Of a stretch of 5,134 bases of DNA, positions 1-5,134 are shown one piece after another. The notes below the pieces were generated by a model, which searched no databases, had not been told where the DNA came from, and saw only the letters and a list, made by a program, of their open reading frames with translations. Positions within the stretch are counted from its first letter, which is position 1; every line of letters starts with the position of its first letter. Position numbers and translations under genes: made by a program. Source of the DNA: Vibrio madracius. GTDB taxonomy: Bacteria; Pseudomonadota; Gammaproteobacteria; Enterobacterales; Vibrionaceae. The stretch spans positions 1 through 5,134 of the forward strand of contig ASHK01000514.1 in NCBI GenBank assembly GCA_000695745.1, written 5' to 3'.

Positions 1-297
1 ATTATTGATGGCGGTGAGCGGATGAACTACAAGCCATGTGTTGATGTAACGTTTGGTTCTGCCGCCAAAATCTATCAAGACAAAGTGCTTTCCATGATTC
101 TAACTGGCATGGGAGCGGATGGTCGTGAAGGGGCGCGGATGCTTAAGGCGGCCGGCTCGACGGTGTGGGCTCAAGATGAAGCATCTTGTGTGGTATATGG
201 CATGCCTCAAGCCGTGGCAAAAGCAGGAATTTCTACGGAAGATCTGCCGTTGGAGCGGATTGCAGAACGCATTTTAGTAGAGCTTAAGAGGCACTAA
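1..297 (+). CDS. cheB: Chemotaxis response regulator protein-glutamate methylesterase CheB, C-terminal part (5' end outside window)
   Basis: This is the last 98 codons of CheB, the cytoplasmic enzyme that removes methyl groups from (and deamidates) glutamyl side chains of chemoreceptors, which drives adaptation. The reading frame is open from base 1, so the ATG at 22 is an internal Met and not the start. The part seen is the end of the C-terminal catalytic domain. It shows the family block [11 protein letters not shown], whose Asp codon at 118-120 corresponds to the Asp of the Ser-His-Asp catalytic triad, followed by the typical [18 protein letters not shown] stretch. The receiver domain and the catalytic Ser and His lie upstream of the window. 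The TAA stop is 2 bp before parC, so the two are almost certainly co-transcribed, with cheA expected further upstream. Identification is very secure; nothing in the visible part is broken. Confidence 0.97.
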   Translation: MIDGGERMNYKPCVDVTFGSAAKIYQDKVLSMILTGMGADGREGARMLKAAGSTVWAQDEASCVVYGMPQAVAKAGISTEDLPLERIAERILVELKRH

Positions 298-299
298 CG

Positions 300-1079
300 A
301 TGATTGTTTGGAGTGTCGCGAACCAAAAAGGTGGGGTAGGAAAGACGACCACTACCGTGACGTTGGCAGGATTATTGAGTCAAAAAGGCCATCGCGTCTT
401 GCTGATTGATACGGATCCTCATGCATCGCTCACCACTTATCTTGGAATGGATTCAGATAACCTGAGTCATAGTTTGTTCGATTTGTTCCAGTTAAAAGAA
501 TTCAGTGAAGCTCGCGTTAAGGCGTTAATTCATCAGACAGCGATCGATAATATCGACATAATGCCAGCTCATATGTCACTGGCGACACTCGATCGTGTGA
601 TGGGTAATCGCAGTGGGATGGGGCTCATCTTGAAGCGTGCATTACTGGCATTACGGGATAAATATGACTACGTGTTGATCGATTGTCCGCCAATTTTAGG
701 TGTAATGATGGTCAATGCGTTAGCTGCGAGCGATAGGATTTTGATTCCAGTACAGACCGAGTTTCTTGCTATGAAGGGGTTGGAAAGAATGGTTCGCACC
801 TTAGCTATTATGCAGAAGTCGCGTCAACGTCCTTTCAAAGTGACGATCGTGCCTACTATGTATGACAAACGGACTCGTGCTTCGTTGCAAACCTTGACGC
901 AGCTTAAACAAGACTATCCATCTCAAGTCTGGAGTTCGGCAGTACCCATTGATACCAAATTTAGAGACGCAAGTCTGAAGCATTTACCAGCATCCCATTT
1001 TGCAGCAGGAAGCCGAGGTGTATTCGCCTATAAACAGCTGCTGATTTATCTCGAAAGGTTGGCTCAGGATGAACACTGA
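300..1079 (+). CDS. parC: ParA/MinD-type ATPase ParC, polar positioning of chemotaxis arrays
   Basis: 259-residue ParA-family ATPase. Seen in the sequence: deviant Walker A KGGVGKTT at residues 10-17 with signature lysine K10 and catalytic-loop K15; Walker A' IDTDPHAS at 36-43; Walker B YVLIDCPP at about 124-131; and the late ParA motif VPIDTKFRDAS at 215-225. There is no N-terminal helix-turn-helix, unlike plasmid P1-type ParA. Known of the family: in Vibrio this gene between cheB and parP encodes ParC, which is recruited to the pole through HubP and guides chemotaxis proteins to the poles so both daughter cells inherit an array. The name is shared with, but unrelated to, topoisomerase IV subunit ParC. 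The ATG at 300 has an AAGAGG ribosome site at 286-291 with 8-bp spacing, and Met1 sits right at the family N-terminus. The 3' end overlaps parP by 11 bp. A role in chromosome or plasmid partition is unlikely because no parB or parS is visible and the neighbours are chemotaxis genes. Confidence 0.93.
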   Translation: MIVWSVANQKGGVGKTTTTVTLAGLLSQKGHRVLLIDTDPHASLTTYLGMDSDNLSHSLFDLFQLKEFSEARVKALIHQTAIDNIDIMPAHMSLATLDRVMGNRSGMGLILKRALLALRDKYDYVLIDCPPILGVMMVNALAASDRILIPVQTEFLAMKGLERMVRTLAIMQKSRQRPFKVTIVPTMYDKRTRASLQTLTQLKQDYPSQVWSSAVPIDTKFRDASLKHLPASHFAAGSRGVFAYKQLLIYLERLAQDEH

Positions 1080-2079
1080 TAGCGAGCCACTCTCAAGTGA
1101 ACAAGCGCTAGACGATTACTTTACGTCGCTTTTGGGGCTTGAAGATGAGTTTGATTTTGATGACAACGAGCGCAAAGCCGATGAACCGGTGGTGGTTGCA
1201 GAACCGTTGGCACAAGAGTATTCGAGCGCAGACCAAGAGTCAGAGTTGCAATGGCAGCCTGAACGTAAAGTAGAACCTAGCCAACCGATGGCAGTCGCTC
1301 GCTGTTACGATGAGCTCATTGCTGAAGCAGAGCAGCCGGACCTGCAACACCTTGAGAAACTGTTTAGTGAATTGCAATCTCAGCCAGATTGCCAAATCGC
1401 CGAACAATCCGAAATCATGGCTTCTCAGACGATGGTTGCTATTGAAAGCTTTCAAGAAACGAATGAACCGGTCAATGAAGAAATCCAATCTTGGGATATT
1501 GATACGGTATCTGAGACTCAGGTTGCTGAAGAGCCTAAAGTTGATCCTACTAGCGCCGATACATTAAAGACAGCAGCAACGGTTACTGGTGGTGACTCAG
1601 GCATCAGAAAGTGTGGCAAAACGGAGAGCGAACTGAAGGGTTTCAGGTCCTATATTTTTGACGTCAATGGCGTTACGTTTGCAGTGCCTTTGGATGAACT
1701 AGGTGGCATTCACCAGCTAGGTGATTTGAATCACTTGATTGGTAAACCTGCTTGGTATCTTGGTCTGCAGTCGAGCCGCGATAATCAATTGGATGTGGTC
1801 GACACCGCTATGTGGGTGATGCCTGATGTGCTTAATGATGATACCTATAAAGACCGCTATGAGTACGTAGTAATGATGGGTGAAAGTAATTGGGGGCTCG
1901 CCGCCACCGTACTTAAAGGGACTGAATTGCTCCGACCAGAAGCTGTCCGCTGGAGAGAAAAATCGGGCAAGCGGCCTTGGCTCGCTGGGATGGTTAAAGA
2001 ACAAATGTGTGCGTTAGTTCATGTGTCTGAGCTAATTGACATGCTTAACGCTGGATTAGATGTTAAATCGGTACAGTAA
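1069..2079 (+). CDS. parP: ParP, ParC partner with C-terminal CheW-like (AIF) domain
   Basis: 336 residues in two parts. Residues 1 to about 190 are acidic, Gln/Glu/Pro-rich and probably largely disordered. Within them are a short hydrophobic-acidic segment (DDYFTSLLGLEDEFDF, 15-30) and a possible helix (about 77-104, RCYDELIAEAE...LEKLFSEL). Residues about 192-328 form a CheW-like fold, beginning FRSYIFDVNGVTFAVPLDEL and ending in the strand/helix ALVHVSELIDML. Known of the family: Vibrio ParP binds ParC through its N-terminal part and inserts in arrays through the C-terminal AIF domain, contacting CheA and receptors and preventing CheA loss from the pole. From memory, a Trp near 305 in V. 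parahaemolyticus ParP is needed for CheA binding; W304 in KRPWLAG is the likely equivalent here. The start overlaps the parC stop by 11 bp, which suggests translational coupling, with AAAGG at 1054-1058 as a possible ribosome site. A plain CheW paralogue is excluded by the long N-terminal extension and the divergent motifs. Confidence 0.9.
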   Translation: MNTDSEPLSSEQALDDYFTSLLGLEDEFDFDDNERKADEPVVVAEPLAQEYSSADQESELQWQPERKVEPSQPMAVARCYDELIAEAEQPDLQHLEKLFSELQSQPDCQIAEQSEIMASQTMVAIESFQETNEPVNEEIQSWDIDTVSETQVAEEPKVDPTSADTLKTAATVTGGDSGIRKCGKTESELKGFRSYIFDVNGVTFAVPLDELGGIHQLGDLNHLIGKPAWYLGLQSSRDNQLDVVDTAMWVMPDVLNDDTYKDRYEYVVMMGESNWGLAATVLKGTELLRPEAVRWREKSGKRPWLAGMVKEQMCALVHVSELIDMLNAGLDVKSVQ

Positions 2080-2151
2080 TTAACAAAATTAATGTCATTG
2101 CCAATGTGTTGATAACGAAGGGCAAGGCGGGATTGAATTGAGAGGAAGACT

Positions 2152-2646
2152 ATGTCTCAAACGATGGATGTTGAACTAAGGAAAGATCAGGCTAACGATG
2201 AAGTCCTGCAATGGGTGACATTTCAGCTAGAAGAAGAAACTTACGGCATCAATGTAATGCAAGTTCGAGAAGTACTTCGTTATACAGAGATAGCACCTGT
2301 CCCAGGCGCACCGGACTACGTGTTAGGAATTATCAACCTACGTGGTAACGTTGTAACTGTCATTGATACGCGCTCGCGCTTTGGTTTAATGCCAGGTGAA
2401 ATTACTGATAATACGCGTATCATTGTGATTGAGTCAGAGCGTCAGGTCATCGGTATCTTGGTAGACAGTGTCGCAGAGGTGGTGTACTTACGTTCTTCTG
2501 AAATTGATACTACGCCAAGTGTGGGCACTGACGAAAGCGCCAAGTTCATTCAAGGCGTGAGTAACCGAGAAGGTAAACTATTGATTCTTGTCGACCTCAA
2601 CAAACTGCTCTCGGAAGATGAGTGGGACGAAATGGCTTACTTATAA
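2152..2646 (+). CDS. cheW: Chemotaxis coupling protein CheW
   Basis: 164-residue single-domain CheW, the cytoplasmic adaptor that joins CheA to chemoreceptors in the hexagonal array. Seen: the first strand WVTFQLEEETYGINVMQVREVL (about 21-42), the receptor-contact segment APDYVLGIINLRGNVVTVID (about 53-72), and the closing EGKLLILVDLNKLL (about 140-153). Residues V38, G59 and R64 match, with an offset of two, the E. coli V36, G57 and R62 that are known for receptor binding, so the protein looks fully functional. Length is normal for the family. The ATG at 2152 is fixed by a good ribosome site, GAGGA at 2142-2146, five bases upstream. It lies 72 bp after parP, the loosest junction in this operon, and its stop overlaps the start of the DUF2802 gene in TAATG. 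Confidence 0.97.
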   Translation: MSQTMDVELRKDQANDEVLQWVTFQLEEETYGINVMQVREVLRYTEIAPVPGAPDYVLGIINLRGNVVTVIDTRSRFGLMPGEITDNTRIIVIESERQVIGILVDSVAEVVYLRSSEIDTTPSVGTDESAKFIQGVSNREGKLLILVDLNKLLSEDEWDEMAYL

Positions 2647-3134
2647 TGATTGGCTCTGTGTCTTTAATGTCGCCGCTACTTTGGGGAGCGGCGGCGTTAA
2701 CAATGGTGCTTTTTGTATGGTTAGTGAAAGTTCATCGAGCGCTCAATCTCCATAAGGCACACGCTCGTCAGCAAAAACGAGTGTTGGAAAAAGAGGTTGA
2801 AAAGTGTAATAAGCAACTTCTAGAAGTTCGCTCAGTGTTGGTCGGGTTAGGACAGAAATTGTCCGAGCAAGAAGAGATAATTGCTCATCTTACCGAGCGC
2901 ATCATTGAGCTTGAGAATGTTGATAGCGATGGCCGTTTGTACACCAGAGCGAACAAAATGGTTAAGCTCGGTGCTGATATTAATGAGTTGATCGAAGAGT
3001 GTGAGCTCCCTAAAGCCGAAGCGGAGTTGATGCTTTCATTGCAAAATAAGATTGCTGGAAAAGAAAAAGTACCACCACTGCATAACGCAACCCAATCTGT
3101 ACCTACCCCTTCAAGCCAAGCTACTCGCCGCTAA
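2646..3134 (+). CDS. fipA: DUF2802 membrane-anchored coiled-coil protein, probable FipA (FlhF-interacting flagellar pole factor)
   Basis: 162 residues from the ATG that shares its A with the cheW stop (TAATG). An in-frame ATG at 2622 would place 25 bp inside cheW and add eight non-conserved residues; a later one at 2667 is also possible. Seen: one hydrophobic N-terminal segment (about 9-28, SPLLWGAAALTMVLFVWLVK), a positively charged stretch, a predicted coiled coil (about 35-90, rich in Glu/Lys/Gln with Leu spacing), then the DUF2802 core YTRANKMVKLGADINELIEE with CELPKAEAEL (about 99-128), and a polar Pro/Ser/Thr tail. Known: the equivalent gene beside cheW in V. parahaemolyticus encodes FipA, a membrane protein that binds the SRP-type GTPase FlhF and supports polar flagellum formation. 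From memory the important FipA residues there are G110, E126 and L129; with the 2646 start G109, E125 and L128 fall at the same places with one constant offset. Function is inferred from family and position; older annotation would say hypothetical. Confidence 0.85.
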   Translation: MIGSVSLMSPLLWGAAALTMVLFVWLVKVHRALNLHKAHARQQKRVLEKEVEKCNKQLLEVRSVLVGLGQKLSEQEEIIAHLTERIIELENVDSDGRLYTRANKMVKLGADINELIEECELPKAEAELMLSLQNKIAGKEKVPPLHNATQSVPTPSSQATRR

Positions 3135-3155
3135 AAAGAAATCGTTAGAAGTTAC

Positions 3156-3193
3156 AGAACATCAATAACCCATTGATGTTCTTGTTCTATTTG
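3156..3193 (+). terminator. Probable rho-independent terminator of the chemotaxis operon
   Basis: AGAACATCAAT at 3156-3166 and ATTGATGTTCT at 3172-3182 form a perfect 11-bp stem with a five-base loop AACCC. A moderately T-rich run (3179-3193) overlaps and follows the right arm. It begins 21 bp after the fipA stop, where a terminator is expected. The stem has only three G:C pairs, so termination may be incomplete and some readthrough into ccm is possible. Confidence 0.65.
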
Positions 3194-3228
3194 TGCAACA
3201 ACGTTAACAATTCTTTACCTTTTTCTAG

Positions 3229-3256
3229 TCGTCATCGCTATACGGTTTGCTATGCT
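3229..3256 (+). promoter_or_regulatory. Possible weak upstream promoter
   Basis: TCGTCA at 3229-3234 (four of six matches to TTGACA) and TATGCT at 3251-3256 (four of six to TATAAT) are separated by 16 bp, with a TGC extended -10 at 3248-3250. Transcription would start near 3263 and run straight into the hairpin at 3290-3311. Matches of this quality occur by chance, so this is tentative. Confidence 0.2.
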
Positions 3257-3280
3257 AATGTCCGGGATGATATGAAAGAA

Positions 3281-3321
3281 TAAGAAAAAATATACCACTT
3301 TGTGGGTATATGTTTCGTTTT
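3281..3321. terminator. AT-rich hairpin with A-tract before and T-rich tail after (bidirectional terminator or attenuator-like)
   Basis: ATATACC at 3290-3296 pairs with GGTATAT at 3305-3311 (7 bp). AC/GT inside can extend it with one bulged G, leaving a TTT loop. On the + strand the stem is followed by GTTTCGTTTT (3312-3321). On the - strand it is followed by a run of six T (complement of the A-run at 3284-3289). It could stop transcription from either side. No minus-strand gene is seen that would need it, and the + strand operon already has a terminator 100 bp earlier, so its job is uncertain; it could end a very short transcript from the possible promoter just upstream. Confidence 0.4.
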
Positions 3322-3366
3322 AAGAACAGTAATTTATAGTTTCTTACCAAGTTTCGTGAAGCGAGT

Positions 3367-3380
3367 TTGATCATTATCGT
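3367..3380 (+). promoter_or_regulatory. FNR-like binding site upstream of ccmA
   Basis: TTGAT-CATT-ATCGT matches the FNR consensus TTGAT-N4-ATCAA at 8 of 10 positions, with a perfect left half. Its centre (3373.5) is about 41 bp before the predicted start of transcription (3414-3415), the usual place for FNR acting as a class II activator. Regulation of ccm by oxygen is known in E. coli, where it is joined to nap. The same bases include ATCATTATC (3370-3378), which matches half of a Fur box, so Fur is a weaker alternative reading. Confidence 0.4.
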
Positions 3381-3398
3381 TTAACGCTATGTTAGCTA

Positions 3399-3407
3399 TG
3401 GTAAGAT
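3399..3407 (+). promoter_or_regulatory. Probable ccm operon promoter (extended -10)
   Basis: TGG followed by TAAGAT (3402-3407, four of six to TATAAT) is an extended -10 element. The only -35 candidate at good spacing is the poor TTTAAC at 3380-3385 (16 bp), as expected for a promoter that relies on an activator. Transcription would start around 3414, giving a leader of about 23 bases before ccmA. Confidence 0.45.
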
Positions 3408-3436
3408 GAACGCCTGTCGAACCAGTACATAAACGA

Positions 3437-4054
3437 ATGTTAGAAGTCTCAAAATTAACAGCGATTCGTGATGACCGCGTATTATTTGAAAATTTATCAT
3501 TTTCTTTACAATTAGGTGATCTTGTTCAGATCGAAGGGCGTAACGGTACGGGTAAAACGACCCTGATGCGCATCGTTGCTGGGCTTGGTGATAAAGAAGA
3601 AGGTGACATCAAATGGAACGGCGAAAAAATTGAGTCCAATCGAGAAGACTATCACCAATCTTTGTTGTTTCTAGGGCATCAAACTGGCGTTAAACGTGAT
3701 CTGACAGCGTTCGAAAATCTCAAGTTTTACCAGTCTATTCATGCACCCAATACGTCGACCGAGCAGATATTTTCAGCGTTAACTCAAGTTGGGTTAGCGG
3801 GAAGAGAAGATGTACCTGTTGCTCAATTATCCGCAGGTCAACAACGCAGAGTGGCATTGGCTAGGCTTTGGCTAAGTCAACAACCACTGTGGATTTTGGA
3901 TGAACCACTGACAGCGATTGACAAACAAGGTGTCAAAGTACTAGAAGACTTATTTCTCAACCATGCGGAACAGGGTGGCATCGTTTTGTTAACAACTCAC
4001 CAAGATATGTTTAGCGATAACCCTAAACTCAAGAAGATCAAACTTGGAGAGTAG
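3437..4054 (+). CDS. ccmA: Cytochrome c maturation ABC transporter ATP-binding protein CcmA
   Basis: 205-residue ABC ATPase, the cytoplasmic nucleotide-binding subunit of the CcmABCD complex. Its ATP hydrolysis is needed to release heme-loaded CcmE from CcmC/CcmD so that heme can be delivered to apocytochromes c. Seen in order: Walker [10 protein letters not shown] (34-42), the Q-loop GHQTG (80-84, Q82), the ABC signature LSAGQQRR (131-138), Walker B LWILDEP (151-157) with catalytic E156, D-loop TAID (159-162), and the switch His in TTHQD (H188). All catalytic parts are intact and the length is normal. The N-terminus [17 protein letters not shown] aligns naturally with known CcmA starts, although no strong Shine-Dalgarno precedes the ATG, only AAACGA, so initiation may be weak. 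It is the first gene of the ccm operon here; ccmB follows after a single base. Confidence 0.97.
   Translation: MLEVSKLTAIRDDRVLFENLSFSLQLGDLVQIEGRNGTGKTTLMRIVAGLGDKEEGDIKWNGEKIESNREDYHQSLLFLGHQTGVKRDLTAFENLKFYQSIHAPNTSTEQIFSALTQVGLAGREDVPVAQLSAGQQRRVALARLWLSQQPLWILDEPLTAIDKQGVKVLEDLFLNHAEQGGIVLLTTHQDMFSDNPKLKKIKLGE
4046..4049 (+). promoter_or_regulatory. Ribosome binding site setting the ccmB start
   Basis: GGAG lies inside the last codons of ccmA, six bases before the ATG at 4056. This favours that ATG over the upstream in-frame TTG at 4044 and over the internal ATG at 4068. Confidence 0.6.
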
Positions 4055-4055
4055 T

Positions 4056-4724
4056 ATGATTGCGTCCATGGTAAAAATCGTTCGTCGAGAGCTACTTATT
4101 GCCTTTCGCCGTCAAGCCGATATTTTTAATCCGCTATGGTTTTTTATCATAGTGATAACCTTGTTTCCATTAAGTATTGGACCAGAGCCAAACCTACTCG
4201 CTCGTATTGCGGCTGGTATTGTGTGGGTTGCCGCACTATTATCGGCACTGCTGTCATTAGAGCGATTATTCAAAGATGATTTTCAAGACGGCTCTCTTGA
4301 ACAGATGATGCTCATGCCGATCCCTTTACAACTGGTTGTAGTGGCAAAAATTATCGCTCACTGGTTATTAACGGGTTTGCCTCTAATCATTATTAGTCCT
4401 TTGTTGGCCATCTTGTTGTCATTGGACTCAAATACTTGGATAGCGGTGGTGTTAACTCTATTGGTAGGGACTCCTACGTTGAGTTTTATCGGCGCTATCG
4501 GCGTAGCGTTAACCGTCGGGTTGCAAAAAGGTGGGGTGCTGTTGAGTTTACTCGTACTGCCTCTCTATATTCCTATTCTAATATTTGCTACCTCGGCAAT
4601 TGATGCCGCATCACTGGGCGTTGCGTATAATGGTCAGTTAGCTTTGCTAGCTGCTATGTTAGCTGGGGCTATGACTCTAACCCCATTTGCTATCAGTGCT
4701 GCCCTAAGAGTTAGCGTAAACTAA
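4056..4724 (+). CDS. ccmB: Heme exporter/cytochrome c maturation ABC permease CcmB
   Basis: 222-residue inner-membrane protein, the membrane subunit of the CcmA2B2CD complex. Six hydrophobic segments are visible, at about 25-42, 49-68, 97-121, 128-154, 160-180 and 193-216. Family-typical stretches include NPLWFF (25-30), ITLFPLSIGPEP (34-45), the cytoplasmic loop LERLFKDDFQDGSLEQMMLMP (68-88), which is the likely contact with CcmA, and the LVGTPTL segment (136-142). Despite the old name heme exporter, the family is now seen as powering release of holo-CcmE rather than moving heme across the membrane. The start chosen is ATG 4056, 1 bp after the ccmA stop, with GGAG upstream; ATG 4068 would remove four residues. 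Length is close to E. coli CcmB (220). Stop TAA at 4722-4724, then a 66-bp gap to ccmC. Confidence 0.96.
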   Translation: MIASMVKIVRRELLIAFRRQADIFNPLWFFIIVITLFPLSIGPEPNLLARIAAGIVWVAALLSALLSLERLFKDDFQDGSLEQMMLMPIPLQLVVVAKIIAHWLLTGLPLIIISPLLAILLSLDSNTWIAVVLTLLVGTPTLSFIGAIGVALTVGLQKGGVLLSLLVLPLYIPILIFATSAIDAASLGVAYNGQLALLAAMLAGAMTLTPFAISAALRVSVN

Positions 4725-4790
4725 AAATATACAACGCTTACATTGCCTAATTGGTGATGAGAGAAATGTCGTAAAAGAGTGAGAAACACT

Positions 4791-5134
4791 ATGTGGAAAT
4801 GGCTCCATCCTTATGCCAAACCCGAAACCACTTACCAACTGTGCGGTAAGCTTCTACCATGGTTTGCCACGATAGCATTGCTATGTTTGTCTGTGGGGAC
4901 TATCTGGGGGCTTGCGTATGCGCCTGCAGATTATCAGCAAGGCGACAGTTTCCGAATTATCTACATCCATGTTCCGTCAGCCATTTGGTCGATGGGTGTA
5001 TACATGTCAATGGCTATTGCAGCGTTTATTGGCTTAGTATGGCAGGTCAAACTGTCTAATTTGGCCGCATTGGCTATGGCTCCGATTGGTGCGGTTTACA
5101 CCTTTATTGCCTTATTAACTGGCGCAGTTTGGGG
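4791..5134 (+). CDS. ccmC: Heme-handling protein CcmC, N-terminal part (truncated by window end)
   Basis: The first 114 codons of CcmC plus two bases; the rest lies beyond the window. CcmC is a six-helix inner-membrane protein that holds heme on its periplasmic face and attaches it covalently to the His of CcmE, with CcmD. Seen: the start MWKWLHPYAKPETTYQLCGK, a first membrane segment (about 22-43), the periplasmic loop APADYQQGDSFRIIYIHVPS (44-63), a second segment (about 63-85) and a third beginning about 92. H60 in YIHVP is one of the two conserved axial heme ligands (the other, near 184 in E. coli, is off the window). The sequence stops at TGAVWG, exactly where the tryptophan-rich WWD heme-binding motif should begin. 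The ATG at 4791 agrees with the E. coli N-terminus; AGAGTGAG at 4776-4783 may be the ribosome site. A shorter open frame inside it (4859-5059) is a shadow. Confidence 0.96.
   Translation, partial: MWKWLHPYAKPETTYQLCGKLLPWFATIALLCLSVGTIWGLAYAPADYQQGDSFRIIYIHVPSAIWSMGVYMSMAIAAFIGLVWQVKLSNLAALAMAPIGAVYTFIALLTGAVW

Larger units (their letters stand above)
3135..3436. other. 302-bp intergenic region between the chemotaxis and ccm operons
   Basis: This is the only gap over 300 bases. I see no convincing protein gene, tRNA or CRISPR in it on either strand. In order it holds a probable terminator hairpin (3156-3193), an AT-rich stretch with a possible weak promoter (about 3229-3256), a second hairpin flanked by A- and T-tracts (3281-3321), an FNR-like dyad (3367-3380), and an extended -10 promoter for ccmA (3399-3407). 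The region therefore marks an operon boundary, with a transcription unit ending at its left and another beginning at its right. Confidence 0.8.

Noticed and set aside
801..983. Minus-strand open frame of 60 codons inside parC
   Set aside because: Lies wholly opposite a well-supported gene, no recognisable motif, and composition fits a chance shadow frame.
1240..2004. Open frames opposite parP (1240-1488 and 1717-2004) and in another + frame (1310-1567)
   Set aside because: All overlap the ParP coding frame, which has clear domain support; the products show no family features.
300..2079. A plasmid or chromosome parAB partition locus, or an integrated mobile element
   Set aside because: The second gene is CheW-like and not ParB; no parS-like palindrome, integrase, transposase or flanking repeats are visible, and the gene order is that of the Vibrio core chromosome.
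2622..2645. Earlier start for the DUF2802 protein at ATG 2622
   Set aside because: It would overlap the end of cheW by 25 bp and add a non-hydrophobic stretch; the TAATG start at 2646 gives a membrane segment close to the N-terminus and better agreement with known FipA numbering.
3135..3436. A tRNA, CRISPR or known riboswitch in the intergenic region
   Set aside because: No cloverleaf arms or GTTC-type T-loop, no regularly spaced repeats, and no recognisable riboswitch core.
4757..4774. Mini-ORF ATG AGA GAA ATG TCG TAA between ccmB and ccmC
   Set aside because: Only five codons, no ribosome site of note; frames of this size are expected by chance.
4859..5059. Open + frame of 66 codons near the window end
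   Set aside because: Out of frame with ccmC, whose N-terminus and conserved H60 are unmistakable in the frame starting at 4791.

Overview
The window looks like a chromosomal segment from a gammaproteobacterium of the Vibrionaceae, most likely a Vibrio. The base composition is moderate. The gene order matches the end of the polar flagellar/chemotaxis cluster of Vibrio cholerae and V. parahaemolyticus running into the cytochrome c maturation (ccm) operon: cheB, parC, parP, cheW, a DUF2802 gene (fipA), then ccmA, ccmB, ccmC. This identification rests on protein motifs and remembered gene order, not on a database search. All genes are on the + strand.

Region 1 (1-3134) is the tail of a chemotaxis operon. 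It holds the C-terminus of the methylesterase CheB, the ParA-like ATPase ParC, its partner ParP with a CheW-like C-terminal domain, the coupling protein CheW, and a small membrane-anchored coiled-coil DUF2802 protein recognised as FipA. Together they would adapt receptor signalling (CheB), link receptors to CheA (CheW), place and hold the chemosensory array at the old and new poles (ParC/ParP), and assist FlhF in building the polar flagellum (FipA). Most junctions are tight or overlapping (2-bp gap, 11-bp overlap, 1-bp TAATG overlap). The one loose junction is the 72 bp between parP and cheW.

Region 2 (3135-3436) is the only long non-coding stretch. It opens with a perfect 11-bp inverted repeat that probably terminates the chemotaxis operon. 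In its middle is a second, AT-rich hairpin flanked by an A-tract and a T-rich tail. It ends in a probable ccm promoter: an extended -10 (TGGTAAGAT) with an FNR-like dyad centred about 41 bp upstream of the predicted transcription start, the classical place for an activator of the class II type.

Region 3 (3437-5134) is the start of the ccm operon. CcmA (ATPase) and CcmB (membrane subunit) form the ABC module, and CcmC, cut by the window end, is the heme-handling protein that loads heme onto CcmE. The system matures periplasmic c-type cytochromes for respiration.

Nothing here is a clearly undescribed system. The parts most worth a second look are the intergenic region and the fipA gene, which older annotations usually leave as hypothetical.
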